From contig DAGU01000023.1 of the NCBI GenBank assembly GCA_002498285.1, positions 19,667 through 83,666 of the forward strand: a DNA stretch of 64,000 nt, written 5' to 3'. Below the pieces are notes generated by a model. It saw only the letters and a list, made by a program, of their open reading frames with translations, had not been told where the DNA came from and made no database searches. Made by a program: the position numbers and the translations under genes. Of the stretch, positions 42,566 to 52,299 are shown piece after piece (the stretch's first letter is position 1; each line of letters opens with the position of its first letter). Source of the DNA: Methanomassiliicoccus sp. UBA386. Its GTDB lineage: Archaea > Thermoplasmatota > Thermoplasmata > Methanomassiliicoccales > Methanomassiliicoccaceae.

Positions 42566-43522
42566 GTGATTAATGCCATAGGTCTTGACATGAGCGTTAA
42601 CGATGTGGCGAGCTCCATCAAGAGCATGGAGATCAGGGGAGCGGGGCTCATAGCCCGCTCCGCGGCGGAGGCCCTGAAGCAGACCGCTCAGGAGTTCCGA
42701 GGGAGCGACCTGGCGGTGTTCAGGAAGGAACTGGAGAGCGGCAAGAAGGTCCTGGTGGCGTCCCGCCCCACCGCCATATCGCTATGGAACGCCGTGCAGG
42801 CCACCCTGAGGGGGGCGCAGGAGGCGACGTCGGTGGAAGAGCTGCGCAGCATCGTGGTCGGCAACGCCGACCGGTTCGTCAAGCGCTCATCCCAAGCGGT
42901 CGAGCTTATCGGTAAGTTCGGGGCCAAGCGGCTGAAGGACGGCATGAGGGTCATGACCCACTGCAACAGCAAGGCCGCTCTCAGCGTCATCAAGACCGCT
43001 CACGCCAACGGCATGGACATCGAGGTGTACGCCACCGAATCGAGGCCGTGGAGGCAGGGCCTCCTGACCGTCAGGGACCTGAGCGCCGCCGGGGTGCCGT
43101 GCACCCTCATCATCGACTCGGCGGTGCGGTGGGCCATGAAGGACATTGACGCCGTGTTCGTAGGCGCGGACACCATATGCTCCAACGGCGCCCTCATCAA
43201 CAAGGTCGGCACGTCCCAGGTGGCCATGGCCGCCAGTGATTCGCGCGTGCCGTTCATGGTATGCGCCGAGACCTACAAGTTCTCGCCCCGCACCCTGAGC
43301 GGGGAGATGGTAGAGATCGAGGAGAGGGATGCCTCCGAGGTCGTGGACCCACAGCTGCTGCCATCGGGCGTGAAGGTCAGGAACCCGGTGTTCGACGCCA
43401 CGCCGCCGGAGTACATCGATTCGCTGATAACCGAGGTAGGGGTGATCCCACCCTACGCCGCTTATGAGGTCATCGTCCGGGAGTTCGGGCAGACCAGCAT
43501 CTTCGAGGGAATAGAGGATTGA
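42566..43522 (+). CDS. Ribose-1,5-bisphosphate isomerase
   Basis: Second step of the archaeal AMP pathway: converts ribose-1,5-bisphosphate to ribulose-1,5-bisphosphate. It belongs to the eIF2B/MTNA-like family. Motifs are SMEIRGAGLIARSAAEAL, ASRPTAISLWNAV, THCNSKAALSVIKTAHANG, ATESRPWRQG, VGADTICSNGALINKVGT and CAETYKFSP. Two starts are possible. GTG 42566 is the full frame; ATG 42590 (MSVNDVASSIKSM) has AGGT upstream and fits homologue length better. It overlaps nothing but abuts rbcL by 2 bp. Confidence 0.9.
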   Translation: MINAIGLDMSVNDVASSIKSMEIRGAGLIARSAAEALKQTAQEFRGSDLAVFRKELESGKKVLVASRPTAISLWNAVQATLRGAQEATSVEELRSIVVGNADRFVKRSSQAVELIGKFGAKRLKDGMRVMTHCNSKAALSVIKTAHANGMDIEVYATESRPWRQGLLTVRDLSAAGVPCTLIIDSAVRWAMKDIDAVFVGADTICSNGALINKVGTSQVAMAASDSRVPFMVCAETYKFSPRTLSGEMVEIEERDASEVVDPQLLPSGVKVRNPVFDATPPEYIDSLITEVGVIPPYAAYEVIVREFGQTSIFEGIED

Positions 43523-43524
43523 AC

Positions 43525-44763
43525 ATGGAATATTCCAACCGCTATCTGCACCTGGGCGAGAGCATCGACCCAGATGAGCATGTGATATGCAAGTACAAGA
43601 TGAAGACCGATCTGGACCCCCGGAAGGCCGCCGTGGCCATCGCCACCGAGCAGTCCACAGGCACCTGGACCGGCATCTCCACTCTTAACGATGACATATT
43701 GGAGAAATACGGCGCCAGGGTGACGGACATCACCGGGGACGTGGCCACCGTGGCCTTCCCGGCCGATGACTTCTCCATCGACATCGGAGGCATACCGCAG
43801 GTGCTCAGCGTCATCGGTGGGAACCTGTTCGGCCTGGAAGCGTTGAAGGGAGTGCGGCTGGAGGACGTGTTCTTCCCCCGTTCCATATTGGATCAGTTCA
43901 AGGGGCCGAAGTTCGGCATCCAGGGGATGAGGGACATGCTGAAGCGTCCGGAGAAGCCTCTGGTCGGCACCATAGTCAAGCCGAAGATCGGCCTGCCGCC
44001 CCAGGGATACGCCGACTACATTTACGAGTCGGGCATGGGGGGGCTGACCAACGGCAAAGATGATGAGACATTGTCCAATCAGAAGTTCTGCCCCCTGGAG
44101 GACCGCGTGGTGGCGGTGGCCGAGGCCATCGACCGCGTGAAGGACGAGACCGGCCATGTGATGATGCACGCCATCAACGTATCGACGAGCGGTCACCAGA
44201 TCCTGGAGGTGGCCGACCGGGCGCAGGAGCTGGGGGCGTCGGAGCTGATGGTCGATGTCATAACCTGCGGCTTCGCCGCGGTGCAGGCGCTGGCCGAGGA
44301 CCCGTCGATCAAGGTGCCCATCCACGTCCATCGGACGATGCATGGCGCCATAACGCGCAATCGGGACCATGGCATCGCCATGGTGGTGTTCTCCAAGCTG
44401 GTGCGCATGTGCGGCGGCGATGCCCTGCACGTCGGCACCTTCGGCGTGGGGAAGATGAGCGGAGGTGCGGAGGAGGACCTTGCCAACCAGAGGGCGTGCG
44501 TCGCCACCGACGTGCCGTACAAGGCCGTCATGCCAGTATGCTCCGGCGGCATGCATCCCGCCCTCATCGAGCCACTGGTGAAGATCACCGGCCTGGACGT
44601 CCAGATACAGGCGGGCGGCGGGGTGGCCGGCCATCCCGGCGGGGTGCGCGGAGGCGCCAAGGCCATGTCCCAGGCCGTTGACGCGGCCACGGCCGGCGTA
44701 GCCTTCAAGGATTACGCGGCCGATCACAAGGAACTCTTCGAAGCCATCAAGAAATGGGGATAA
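43525..44763 (+). CDS. rbcL: Form III RuBisCO
   Basis: Carboxylates ribulose-1,5-bisphosphate to two 3-phosphoglycerates. All active-site motifs are visible in 412 residues: GTIVKPKIGL (both lysines), GKDDE (carbamylated Lys with metal Asp/Glu), HVHRTMHG, loop 6 GTFGVGKMSGG and the phosphate-site PVCSGGMHP. The catalytic set is therefore complete, unlike RuBisCO-like form IV. ATG 43525 was preferred over an upstream TTG because GAGG lies 7 bp before it. The operon context gives an AMP-salvage role and not a Calvin cycle: no phosphoribulokinase is seen. Confidence 0.95.
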   Translation: MEYSNRYLHLGESIDPDEHVICKYKMKTDLDPRKAAVAIATEQSTGTWTGISTLNDDILEKYGARVTDITGDVATVAFPADDFSIDIGGIPQVLSVIGGNLFGLEALKGVRLEDVFFPRSILDQFKGPKFGIQGMRDMLKRPEKPLVGTIVKPKIGLPPQGYADYIYESGMGGLTNGKDDETLSNQKFCPLEDRVVAVAEAIDRVKDETGHVMMHAINVSTSGHQILEVADRAQELGASELMVDVITCGFAAVQALAEDPSIKVPIHVHRTMHGAITRNRDHGIAMVVFSKLVRMCGGDALHVGTFGVGKMSGGAEEDLANQRACVATDVPYKAVMPVCSGGMHPALIEPLVKITGLDVQIQAGGGVAGHPGGVRGGAKAMSQAVDAATAGVAFKDYAADHKELFEAIKKWG

Positions 44764-44765
44764 AA

Positions 44766-46331
44766 ATGCAACTGAAAGCCAAATATATCGATATGGAAAC
44801 GGCCGAGTACACCTGCGTCCTGCACGTGGACGACGCCAAGGAGATGGGAGTGAGGGAGCAGGACCGCGTCAGGATCAAGCACGAGCGCAGCGCCGTGGTG
44901 ACGCTAGTCCACACCACCGATACGGTGGTGCAGCCAGGTGAAGTGGGCATATTGGGGCGCGCCTACGTCGAACTTGGGCCGGAGCCGGACGAGGTCATCG
45001 AAGTGGTGGCCACATCCCGGCCGGCCGCGGTGGATTTCATCAAGAAGAAGATGGCCGGCAAGGAGCTGTCGACGTCGGAGATACGCACGATCGTCAACGA
45101 CATTGCCGACCACAGCCTCAGCAACATCGAGCTGACCGCGTACGTCACCTCCCTGGAGATAAACGGCATGAACATCCGGGAGACCGCCGACCTCACCAGT
45201 GCCATGGTGGAGACCGGAGAGGTCATCAAGTTCGACCGCTCCCCGGTGTTCGACTTCCATTCCATCGGCGGATGTCCGGGCAATAAGATCACGTTGCTGG
45301 TCGTTCCCATCGTGGCGGCGGCCGGCCTGCTCATACCGAAGACCTCGTCCCGGGCTATCAGCTCGGCGGCCGGCACCGCGGACATCGTGGAGGTGTTCGC
45401 CAACGTGGACCTCGACTCCAACAAGCTGCGCTCCATCGCCGAGACCACCGGCGGCGCGCTGGCATGGGGCGGCTCCATGAACCTGGCCCCGGCGGACGAC
45501 GTCATCATCCGCGTGGAGTACCCGCTGGGCATCGACCCGCACGCTCAGCTGCTCGCCTCGGTCATGAGCAAGAAGAAGGCAGTGGGAGCGGAGTTCCTGG
45601 CCATAGACATCCCGGTCGGCGAGGGCACAAAGGTGCCGACCATGGAGAAGGCCCAGGCCTTCGCCAAGGACTTCGTCGAACTGGGAGAGCTCCTCGGCAT
45701 GCACGTGGAGGTCGCCATCACCTACGGGGACCAGCCGGTGGGCCGGGCGATCGGCCCGGCGCTGGAGGCCCGGGAGGCCATCCGCATACTTGAGGGCGAC
45801 CCGCATCCCTCCAGCGTCATCGAGAAGGCCGCGGGCATGGCCGGCATCGTGCTGGAGATGGGGGGTATCCAGGGCGGCGAGCTGAGGGCGAGGGAGCTCC
45901 TGGCATCGGGGAAGGCGCTGGACAAGTTCCGCGAGATCGTGGCCGCTCAGGGCGGGAACCCCGACATCCGCTCCGAGGACATTGTGGTGGGCGAGTTCAC
46001 CTACGACGTCAAGTCCAAGATGTCCGGGTACGTAAACGCGATAAAGAACAAGCAACTGGTGAGACTGGCCCGCGCCGCGGGGGCTCCCAAGGACAAGGGG
46101 GCGGGCATCCTGCTCCACAAGAAGAAGGGCAACCGGGTGGGCGAGGGGGAGCCGCTGTTCACCATCTATGCGGACAACCGTGCCAAGCTGGAAAGGGCCA
46201 TAGAATTGTCAAGGAAGATGGACCCCATCACGGTGGAGGGCATGATACTGGCCAAGCTACCGTACGTGTCCAAGAGCACCGTCATCGAAAGGTCCTTCTG
46301 TCCTGTGCCCTCAGAGCATCAGGCAGAGTGA
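44766..46331 (+). CDS. deoA: AMP phosphorylase
   Basis: First step of the AMP pathway: phosphorolysis of AMP to adenine and ribose-1,5-bisphosphate. The protein has about 521 residues, with an N-terminal archaeal extension domain (first 85 residues) before the thymidine-phosphorylase-like core. Motifs are FDFHSIGGCPGNKITLLVVP, KTSSRAISSAAGTADIVEVF, GGALAWGGSMNLAPADD and SVMSKKKAVGAEFLAIDIP. ATG 44766 has GGGGAT closely upstream; another in-frame ATG at 44754 overlaps rbcL. Its 3' end overlaps the convergent RuvC-like gene by 50 bp. Confidence 0.94.
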   Translation: MQLKAKYIDMETAEYTCVLHVDDAKEMGVREQDRVRIKHERSAVVTLVHTTDTVVQPGEVGILGRAYVELGPEPDEVIEVVATSRPAAVDFIKKKMAGKELSTSEIRTIVNDIADHSLSNIELTAYVTSLEINGMNIRETADLTSAMVETGEVIKFDRSPVFDFHSIGGCPGNKITLLVVPIVAAAGLLIPKTSSRAISSAAGTADIVEVFANVDLDSNKLRSIAETTGGALAWGGSMNLAPADDVIIRVEYPLGIDPHAQLLASVMSKKKAVGAEFLAIDIPVGEGTKVPTMEKAQAFAKDFVELGELLGMHVEVAITYGDQPVGRAIGPALEAREAIRILEGDPHPSSVIEKAAGMAGIVLEMGGIQGGELRARELLASGKALDKFREIVAAQGGNPDIRSEDIVVGEFTYDVKSKMSGYVNAIKNKQLVRLARAAGAPKDKGAGILLHKKKGNRVGEGEPLFTIYADNRAKLERAIELSRKMDPITVEGMILAKLPYVSKSTVIERSFCPVPSEHQAE

Positions 46332-47028
46332 GGTCCCCGCGGGCCACCGCCTCCGCCAGATCGGCGGAGATGGTGATCCGCCCCCCGCTCTCGATGCGGC
46401 TCTGCCTCTGGATGTCCCTGACCTCTCCGGCGGTAGGCTCGACCTTGGGCGGGAAGGGGAGCCGGCGGCCGGCCGACAGCGCTATCGTGACCGCGGCGTC
46501 GGCGTCCGGCTCCTCTGTACGGCGGGTGGTGCCCCGCTCGTCAACAACCTCGACGTCGTCGACCACGTTCCATATGGAGCGTATGACCCGGTCGCGGTTG
46601 GTCGGATCGCCATGGCCCACCCTGGCCAGCAGGCGGTCGTGGGTGACGCCCCGACTGAACCGCACCACCTCGTCGGCCACCGCCTCGGGCGAGCCGACCG
46701 TCTCGGCGAACAGCACTCTGCCGTCGCCGATGATGGCCAGCCCCGGCCTCCTGCCCGGATCGATGCCAACCACCATGGTGTCGAACCTCTCCCGACCTTT
46801 CAGCCGGCCGTGCGCCAGCTTGTATGCCATGGCAGGCGAGTTCTCGGCCACCACCCGGTGGAACTTGACCTTCTGCCTCTCCTCCCGCGTGGTGACGATT
46901 ACTCCGACATTGATGGGGATGTCTTCGTTGAAGTCCAATGCCACGAACGGCTCATGATGGTCCTTTAGCATCTGCACGAGCTCATAGAAGAAGCGAAAAT
47001 TGGCGGTCATGATGCCGATGACCTTCAT
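46282..47028 (-). CDS. RuvC/RNase H-fold protein of unknown function
   Basis: A 248-residue protein. After about 80 residues with a possible receiver-like or NTP-independent N-terminal fold (GIMTANFRFFYELVQMLKDH), an RNase H-like core begins. First strand VVGIDPGRRPGLAIIGDGRV carries an Asp, and the last helix carries acidic residues in EPDADAAVTIALSAGRRL, as in RuvC-like nucleases. This resembles COG2433/DUF460-type proteins only in fold. TGTTAAACC centred 27 bp upstream suggests a leaderless message. Nuclease activity is untested inference. Confidence 0.65.
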   Translation of the reverse strand: MKVIGIMTANFRFFYELVQMLKDHHEPFVALDFNEDIPINVGVIVTTREERQKVKFHRVVAENSPAMAYKLAHGRLKGRERFDTMVVGIDPGRRPGLAIIGDGRVLFAETVGSPEAVADEVVRFSRGVTHDRLLARVGHGDPTNRDRVIRSIWNVVDDVEVVDERGTTRRTEEPDADAAVTIALSAGRRLPFPPKVEPTAGEVRDIQRQSRIESGGRITISADLAEAVARGDLTLPDALRAQDRRTFR

Positions 47029-47388
47029 TCAATATTGGATGAGGTGCGGAGGGTTTAACACTTTTCGTGAAAGGGCCGGTCGCATGGGCCACCCAGCAGT
47101 TCGGCTCAGGGATTCTTCTGTGCTTATCAAGCCATTGATGCGGGCCGGCCATCGAAAGCTTATGTTTAACGGCTTTCTTGCCTGAACGTGAGGACGCGGC
47201 CAAAGGCCGAATGAACGCGGAAACCGGACATCACATGGACCTTGATGAAGAACTCCGCGCGTTCCGCCGATCATCGTCATGGAACCGGCGTCCGTAAGGG
47301 TTTCCGGACGCCTTCTGGGATCGCTCCACATCTCAGGTCCTGCTTGCATCCTAACGGGCGTTCAGCATCTACGGCTAAACGGCCCTCC
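47029..47388. other. Intergenic region, no supported gene
   Basis: About 360 bp between two minus-strand genes. It includes the TATA-like element of the RuvC-like gene at about 47052-47060. Small frames on both strands (for example 47000-47185 and 47242-47607 plus) either overlap real genes or have unlikely composition. No RNA gene was recognised. Confidence 0.4.
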
Positions 47389-48648
47389 TCATGGGGCGAG
47401 CGGATCGGCGTGGAGAGCTTGGCTGCCGTCCACCAGGTCCACCTCGCGGGGGATTATCCTGCTCAGCCATATGAAGCCGGCCGCGCTGAGGATGGAGATG
47501 GCGGCTATGGAGCCCCACAGCACCATCGGGACGGAGACCAGCGAATCGTACAGGAGGCCGCCCACCAGGGGGCCGACCGACCACCCGAAGGTCTGGAAGA
47601 TGCCTGACACCCCCATGTAGCGGCCCCGTTCGTTCTCGGGGCTGATGTTTGCCACCAGGTTGATGCTTGGCGGGGACGTCGCGTTCTCTCCCAGAGTGGT
47701 GATGAACATCGACACCGCCAGGACCCAGATGTCCGAGGCCCACCCCACGATGAGATATCCGGCGGCGTACATCACCGCCCCGGCGGCCAGGACGTACGTC
47801 ATCCTGAACCGGTTGACGTAGCGGGCCATGGGAAGCTGCAGGAAGACCACCATGGCGCCGTTGAGCGCATAGAGGTAGCCGACCTCCACGACCGAGATCC
47901 CCACCACGTCCTCGGAGAACAGCGCGAATGTGGAGGTCATCTGCCCCAGGACGATGAACAGCGGGATGGTCGCCAGGCACAGCAGCAGGAAGGCGCGGTT
48001 CTCCCCTATCTTCAGCAGATCGCGTGGACGGAAGCGGTCCGTCTGCGCCACCGTGCGGCGGGGGTCCAGCACCCAGGCGTATATGATGAGGGCCACGATG
48101 GCGCTGGTGAGGGAGGTGAACACGAACAGCGAGGCATACGAGAACATTGCTAGTATGCCCCCCAGCAGCGGCCCAAGCGTCCATCCGACGTTCTGCCCCA
48201 CCCTCAGAATGCTGTATGCCTCCAGCCGGCGCCCGGGAGGGACCAGGTCAGCCACCATGGCATTGGTGGCCGGCTCGAACAGGGAGCCGGCCAGCGAGGA
48301 CACCATGAGCAGCAGCGAGATGACCCGCAGGTCGACCAGGTTGGCTATTGCAATGGAGAGCAGCAGGAACACCGCGGCGCGCATGGCCATGGAGACCCAC
48401 ATGACCGGCCGGCGGCCCAGCCGGTCGGCCAGCTCCCCTCCGATGATCTGCCCCACCGCCCCGGACAGCGCGGTGCCCAGGAAGATCGTGCCCACGACGG
48501 TCATGGGCACTCCCATCTCCGTGTATAGGAAGATGGTGAGGAAAGGCATGACTATGGAGAAGCCGGTGGCCGCGATCACACGGCCGCCGAAGAGTATCCA
48601 CAGTCGGCGGTCGAGGCCCTGCAGCGACCGCGAGAAACGATGAGGCAT
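47389..48648 (-). CDS. Major facilitator superfamily transporter
   Basis: A 419-residue membrane protein with about 12 helices. The MFS loop motif between helices 2 and 3 is clear: GGELADRLGRRPVMWVSM. The drug-transporter-like GQNVGWTLGPLLGGILAMF lies in helix 5. A second-half repeat occurs at GRYMGVSGIFQTFGWSVGPL. The substrate is unknown; drug or metabolite efflux is usual for this subgroup. It follows dnaJ by 43 bp on the same strand and may be cotranscribed, though no functional link is evident. Confidence 0.88.
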   Translation of the reverse strand: MPHRFSRSLQGLDRRLWILFGGRVIAATGFSIVMPFLTIFLYTEMGVPMTVVGTIFLGTALSGAVGQIIGGELADRLGRRPVMWVSMAMRAAVFLLLSIAIANLVDLRVISLLLMVSSLAGSLFEPATNAMVADLVPPGRRLEAYSILRVGQNVGWTLGPLLGGILAMFSYASLFVFTSLTSAIVALIIYAWVLDPRRTVAQTDRFRPRDLLKIGENRAFLLLCLATIPLFIVLGQMTSTFALFSEDVVGISVVEVGYLYALNGAMVVFLQLPMARYVNRFRMTYVLAAGAVMYAAGYLIVGWASDIWVLAVSMFITTLGENATSPPSINLVANISPENERGRYMGVSGIFQTFGWSVGPLVGGLLYDSLVSVPMVLWGSIAAISILSAAGFIWLSRIIPREVDLVDGSQALHADPLAP

Positions 48649-48691
48649 GAGAAAGGAGCTATCAGGGGCTACTTCAGCCTTTCTGAAGGCC

Positions 48692-49822
48692 TCATCGCTT
48701 CTTCTTCAGCTTGGAGAAAGGGCGGTTGGCCTGCTGACCCTCGATCTCGGCAAGGCGCTTCAGCAGGTTCTTCTGCTCATTGTTGAGCCGGTCCGGCACC
48801 TTCAGCTTCAGGCGCACGTACAGATCGCCGCGCAGATCGCCACGGACCGGCATGCCGCGGCCCTTTAGTCGGAAGACCGCGTCGGGCTGGGTCGCCGGGG
48901 GCACCTTGACCTTGGCGGTGCCGTCCAGAGAGTTGATCTCGATCTCTCCGCCCAGCGCCGCTGTGGGGTAGCTCATCTCGGCCTCCATCAGCAGGTCGGC
49001 GCCGTCGCGCCGGAACAAGGGATGGTCCCGGACGTGTATGACCACGTACAGGTCCCCAGGAGGCGTTCCCGGAGATCCGATCTCACCCGCCCCGGCGATG
49101 CGCAGGCGGGAGCCGGTGTCCACCCCCTTGGGTATCTCAAGGTCGATATGCGAAGTGCGCTGATTGACCCCCCGGCCATCGCACTCGGTGCAGGAAGTGC
49201 CTGGAGCCCTCCCCTCGCCGCGGCAGCGGGGGCATTGGCCCACCGACACGAACTGCGCAAAGCCTCGGGACTGCATCCGGCGCGTCTGCCCGGAACCGCC
49301 GCAGTCGGGGCAGGCCACGACCTTGCCCTCCTTTGCCCCCGTGCCCTGGCAGGCGTCGCAGCGCTCGAACTTGGGCACGGTGATCCTCTTCTTGATGCCG
49401 CTGAACGCTTCCTCCAGAGTTATCTCGACGTCCATCCGCATGTCGCGGCCGCCGGTGCGCTGTTGCTGCCGGGCGCCGCCGCCGAAGAACATGTCGAAGA
49501 TGCTCCCCAGGCCGCCCAGGTCGCCGAAGATGTCGCGGATGTCCCCGTAGTGGGAGAAGTCGCTCCAGTTGAAGTTTCCGTCCTGGAACTGCGAGCTCAC
49601 GCCGGCGTGGCCGTATTGGTCGTACAGGCCACGCTTCTTCTCGTCGGCTAGGACCTCGTACGCTTCCGAGATCTCCTTGAACCGCTCCTCCGCCACCTTG
49701 GGGTCTTCCTTGCTTACGTCCGGATGGTACTGGCGGGCCAGCTTGCGGTAGGATTTCTTGATCTCGTCGGCCGTGGCGCCGCGCTCGACCCCCAGGACCT
49801 CATAGTAGTCTCGCTTCTCCAT
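48692..49822 (-). CDS. dnaJ: Chaperone DnaJ
   Basis: Hsp40 co-chaperone that delivers substrates and stimulates DnaK ATPase. The 376-residue product is a full type I DnaJ. It has a J domain with [10 protein letters not shown] (HPD), a short Gly/Phe region ([14 protein letters not shown]), and four zinc repeats ([32 protein letters not shown]). The C-terminal substrate domain contains [19 protein letters not shown]. It starts 10 bp after dnaK ends. Confidence 0.97.
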   Translation of the reverse strand: MEKRDYYEVLGVERGATADEIKKSYRKLARQYHPDVSKEDPKVAEERFKEISEAYEVLADEKKRGLYDQYGHAGVSSQFQDGNFNWSDFSHYGDIRDIFGDLGGLGSIFDMFFGGGARQQQRTGGRDMRMDVEITLEEAFSGIKKRITVPKFERCDACQGTGAKEGKVVACPDCGGSGQTRRMQSRGFAQFVSVGQCPRCRGEGRAPGTSCTECDGRGVNQRTSHIDLEIPKGVDTGSRLRIAGAGEIGSPGTPPGDLYVVIHVRDHPLFRRDGADLLMEAEMSYPTAALGGEIEINSLDGTAKVKVPPATQPDAVFRLKGRGMPVRGDLRGDLYVRLKLKVPDRLNNEQKNLLKRLAEIEGQQANRPFSKLKKKR

Positions 49823-49832
49823 CGGCGTTCCT

Positions 49833-51695
49833 TCAGTCCACTATGTGATAGTCGGCGTCAGTGAAGTCGCCCTTTCCCTTCGTATCGTCCTGGGAGTGGG
49901 AAGGGCCGGCACCAGCGGGCTGCTCGTCCTGCGGGGGCTGCTGGGCCGCCGCCTCCTGGTAGATGCGAGTGGACACCGCGGTCAGCTCCTTGGTGAGGGC
50001 GTCCACCTTGGCCTTGATGGCCTCGATGTCGTCCGCTCCCATGGCCTCGCGCAGCTCATCAGCAGCCTTGTTGATCTTCTCCTTCTCCTCGGCGGAGACC
50101 TTGTCGCCCAGGTCCTCCAGCGTCTTGGAGGAGGTGTACAGCAGAGTGTCGGCCTGATTCAGCAGCTCGACCTTCTCCCGCTTCTTCTTGTCCTCCTCGG
50201 CGAACTGTTCGGCCTGCTGGACCATCTTGTCGATCTCTTCCTGGGACAGCTTGGTGGAGGCGCTGATGGTGATCTTCGTCTCCTTCCCGGTGCCCAGGTC
50301 CTTGGCCGAGACGTTGATGATGCCGTTGGCGTCGATGTCGAAGGTGACCTCGATCTTGGGGACGCCCCTAGGGGCGGGTGGGATGCCAGTGAGCTGGAAG
50401 CGGCCGAGAGAGGTGTTGTCGGCCGCCATCTCCCTTTCTCCCTGAACCACGTGGACCTCCACGCTGTCCTGGTAGTCAGCAGCGGTGGAGAACACCTGGC
50501 TCTTGCGGGTCGGGATGGTGGTGTTGCGCTCGATGAGCCTGGTGGCCACCCCTCCCAGCGTCTCGATGCTCAGAGAGAGGGGCGTCACGTCCAGGAGGAG
50601 GATGTCCTTGACCTCGCCGGCCAGGACGGCACCCTGGATGGCCGCTCCCATGGACACGCACTCCATCGGGTCGATGCCGCGCTGGACCTTCCTGCCCACG
50701 ACCGTCTCCACGAACCGCTGGATGATGGGCATGCGGGTCGGACCGCCCACCAGGATGATGTTGTCCACCTGGTCCGGCGATAGGCCAGCATCCTTCAGGG
50801 CGGTCATGATGGGGGTCCGGCAACGTTCCACGGTGGGGTTGACCAGCTCCTCCAGCTTGGCCCGGGTGATGGACATGGCGAGGTGCTTCGGCCCGCTCTG
50901 GTCCGCAGTGATGAACGGGAGGTTGATCTCGGTGTTCATGGTGGAGGACAGTTCGATCTTGGCCTTCTCGCACGCCTCCTGAACACGCCACATGGCCATC
51001 TTGTCCTTGGTCAGGTCGATGCCGGTGTCCTTCTGGAACTGGCCCACGGCGTGGTCGACGAGGGCCTGGTCCATGTCGGTGCCGCCCAGCTGGGTGTCCC
51101 CAGAGGTGGCCAGCACCTCGAACACTCCGTCGGAGTAGTCCATGATGGTGACGTCCAGGGTTCCTCCTCCCAGATCGAACACCATGATCTTCTGGTCCTT
51201 GCCCTGATTGTCCAGGCCATAGGCTAGCGCCGCCGACGTGGGCTCGTTGATGATCCTGACGACCTCCAGGCCGGCGATGGTGCCGGCATCCTTGGTGGCC
51301 TGCCGCTGATTGTCGTTGAAGTACGCGGGGACGGTGATGACCGCCCTGTCCACGGTCTCGCCCAGGAACGCCTCGGCATCCCGCTTGATCTTCTGGAGGA
51401 TGAAGGCGGACACCTGCTGGGGAGTGTACTCCTTCCCGTGAACGTTGAACTTGTGGTCGGTGCCCATCTTGCGCTTGGCCTTGGCGATGGTGCCTTCCGG
51501 ATTGGTGACGGCCTGGCGCCTCGCCGGCTCCCCCACCAGCAGCTCGCCGTCCTTGGTGATGGCCACATATGACGGGAACGCCTTCCCGCCCACGCTGGTC
51601 CCTTCCGCACTGGGGATGACAGTCGGTCGCCCTCCTTCCATGACCGCAGCCGCGGAGTTGCTTGTACCCAGGTCTATTCCGATGATCTTAGCCAT
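49833..51695 (-). CDS. dnaK: Chaperone DnaK
   Basis: Hsp70 ATP-dependent chaperone, 620 residues. Signatures: [19 protein letters not shown] (phosphate 1), [39 protein letters not shown] and the linker [19 protein letters not shown]. The substrate domain is followed by a flexible [15 protein letters not shown] tail. The start at 51695 is fixed by the universal [11 protein letters not shown] beginning; a longer open frame extends backward through grpE. It lies 5 bp after grpE. DnaK is of bacterial origin in archaea. Confidence 0.97.
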   Translation of the reverse strand: MAKIIGIDLGTSNSAAAVMEGGRPTVIPSAEGTSVGGKAFPSYVAITKDGELLVGEPARRQAVTNPEGTIAKAKRKMGTDHKFNVHGKEYTPQQVSAFILQKIKRDAEAFLGETVDRAVITVPAYFNDNQRQATKDAGTIAGLEVVRIINEPTSAALAYGLDNQGKDQKIMVFDLGGGTLDVTIMDYSDGVFEVLATSGDTQLGGTDMDQALVDHAVGQFQKDTGIDLTKDKMAMWRVQEACEKAKIELSSTMNTEINLPFITADQSGPKHLAMSITRAKLEELVNPTVERCRTPIMTALKDAGLSPDQVDNIILVGGPTRMPIIQRFVETVVGRKVQRGIDPMECVSMGAAIQGAVLAGEVKDILLLDVTPLSLSIETLGGVATRLIERNTTIPTRKSQVFSTAADYQDSVEVHVVQGEREMAADNTSLGRFQLTGIPPAPRGVPKIEVTFDIDANGIINVSAKDLGTGKETKITISASTKLSQEEIDKMVQQAEQFAEEDKKKREKVELLNQADTLLYTSSKTLEDLGDKVSAEEKEKINKAADELREAMGADDIEAIKAKVDALTKELTAVSTRIYQEAAAQQPPQDEQPAGAGPSHSQDDTKGKGDFTDADYHIVD

Positions 51696-51700
51696 TGTAA

Positions 51701-52255
51701 TCACTCGCTCCTTGCTACCTTTACTTTGGACGTCCTCAGCACCTTGTTGCCGAGGAAGTACCCCGTCTGATACACCTCGAGGATGCAGCCGTCCTCCCCC
51801 TCTCCAGTGGCCAGAGCCTCCTGGCATGAGGGGTCGAACTTGCCGTCCGTGGGTATCTCTCGAATGCCGTTCTCCTCGAGGAGAGCGGCCATGTTAGTGT
51901 GAATCTTGGAAACGCCTTCCCGCAGCTCGTCGGCCTCGCATTTGGCCTCCAATGCCCGCTGCAGATCGTCATATATGATGAGGATGTCGCAGAGCAGCCG
52001 TTCATTGGCGCAGCTGATTATTTGCTCCTTCTCCTTGGCCACCCTCTTCTTGTAGTTCTCGAACTCTGCCTGCACTCGGCGGGCGGTATCGAGATAGTCA
52101 TTGGCCAGGGCAGTCTGCCTGGTCAGCTCTTCCTTCACCGATTCCAACTGTGCCTTCAGCGATTCGCTGTCGGAGAGCTCGGTGGCCTCTCCGCTCTCTG
52201 AACTCCTCTCTTCCTTATCCATCTTGGCACCTTTGTCCGTGGTGGAACCTGTCAT
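51701..52255 (-). CDS. grpE: Nucleotide exchange factor GrpE
   Basis: Releases ADP from DnaK. The 184-residue product has an acidic disordered N-terminus, a long coiled coil ([20 protein letters not shown]) with the conserved [20 protein letters not shown], and the C-terminal beta domain ([20 protein letters not shown]). Alternative start: Met12 at 52222, preceded by GGTG; the first ATG has no ribosome site. A GC-rich stem-loop lies just upstream. Confidence 0.95.
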   Translation of the reverse strand: MTGSTTDKGAKMDKEERSSESGEATELSDSESLKAQLESVKEELTRQTALANDYLDTARRVQAEFENYKKRVAKEKEQIISCANERLLCDILIIYDDLQRALEAKCEADELREGVSKIHTNMAALLEENGIREIPTDGKFDPSCQEALATGEGEDGCILEVYQTGYFLGNKVLRTSKVKVARSE

Positions 52256-52278
52256 TTTAGAAATGGTAAGAGGTTTGA

Positions 52279-52292
52279 GGGGGCGGACCCCC
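52279..52292 (-). promoter_or_regulatory. GC stem-loop between thermosome and grpE
   Basis: GGGGG-TCCG-CCCCC on the minus strand, about 8 bp after the thermosome stop and 24 bp before the grpE start. It may be an attenuating terminator or RNA-processing/stability element setting the thermosome:Hsp70 ratio. No T-run follows directly, so it is not a typical terminator. Confidence 0.4.
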
Positions 52293-52299
52293 GTTATGC

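Noticed and set aside
43519..43524. TTG start for rbcL two codons upstream
   Set aside because: The ATG at 43525 has a GAGG at proper spacing and matches family length.
43462..46118. Two 400-codon minus-strand frames opposite rbcL and AMP phosphorylase
   Set aside because: Antisense to genes with intact catalytic motifs; no own ribosome sites or domains.
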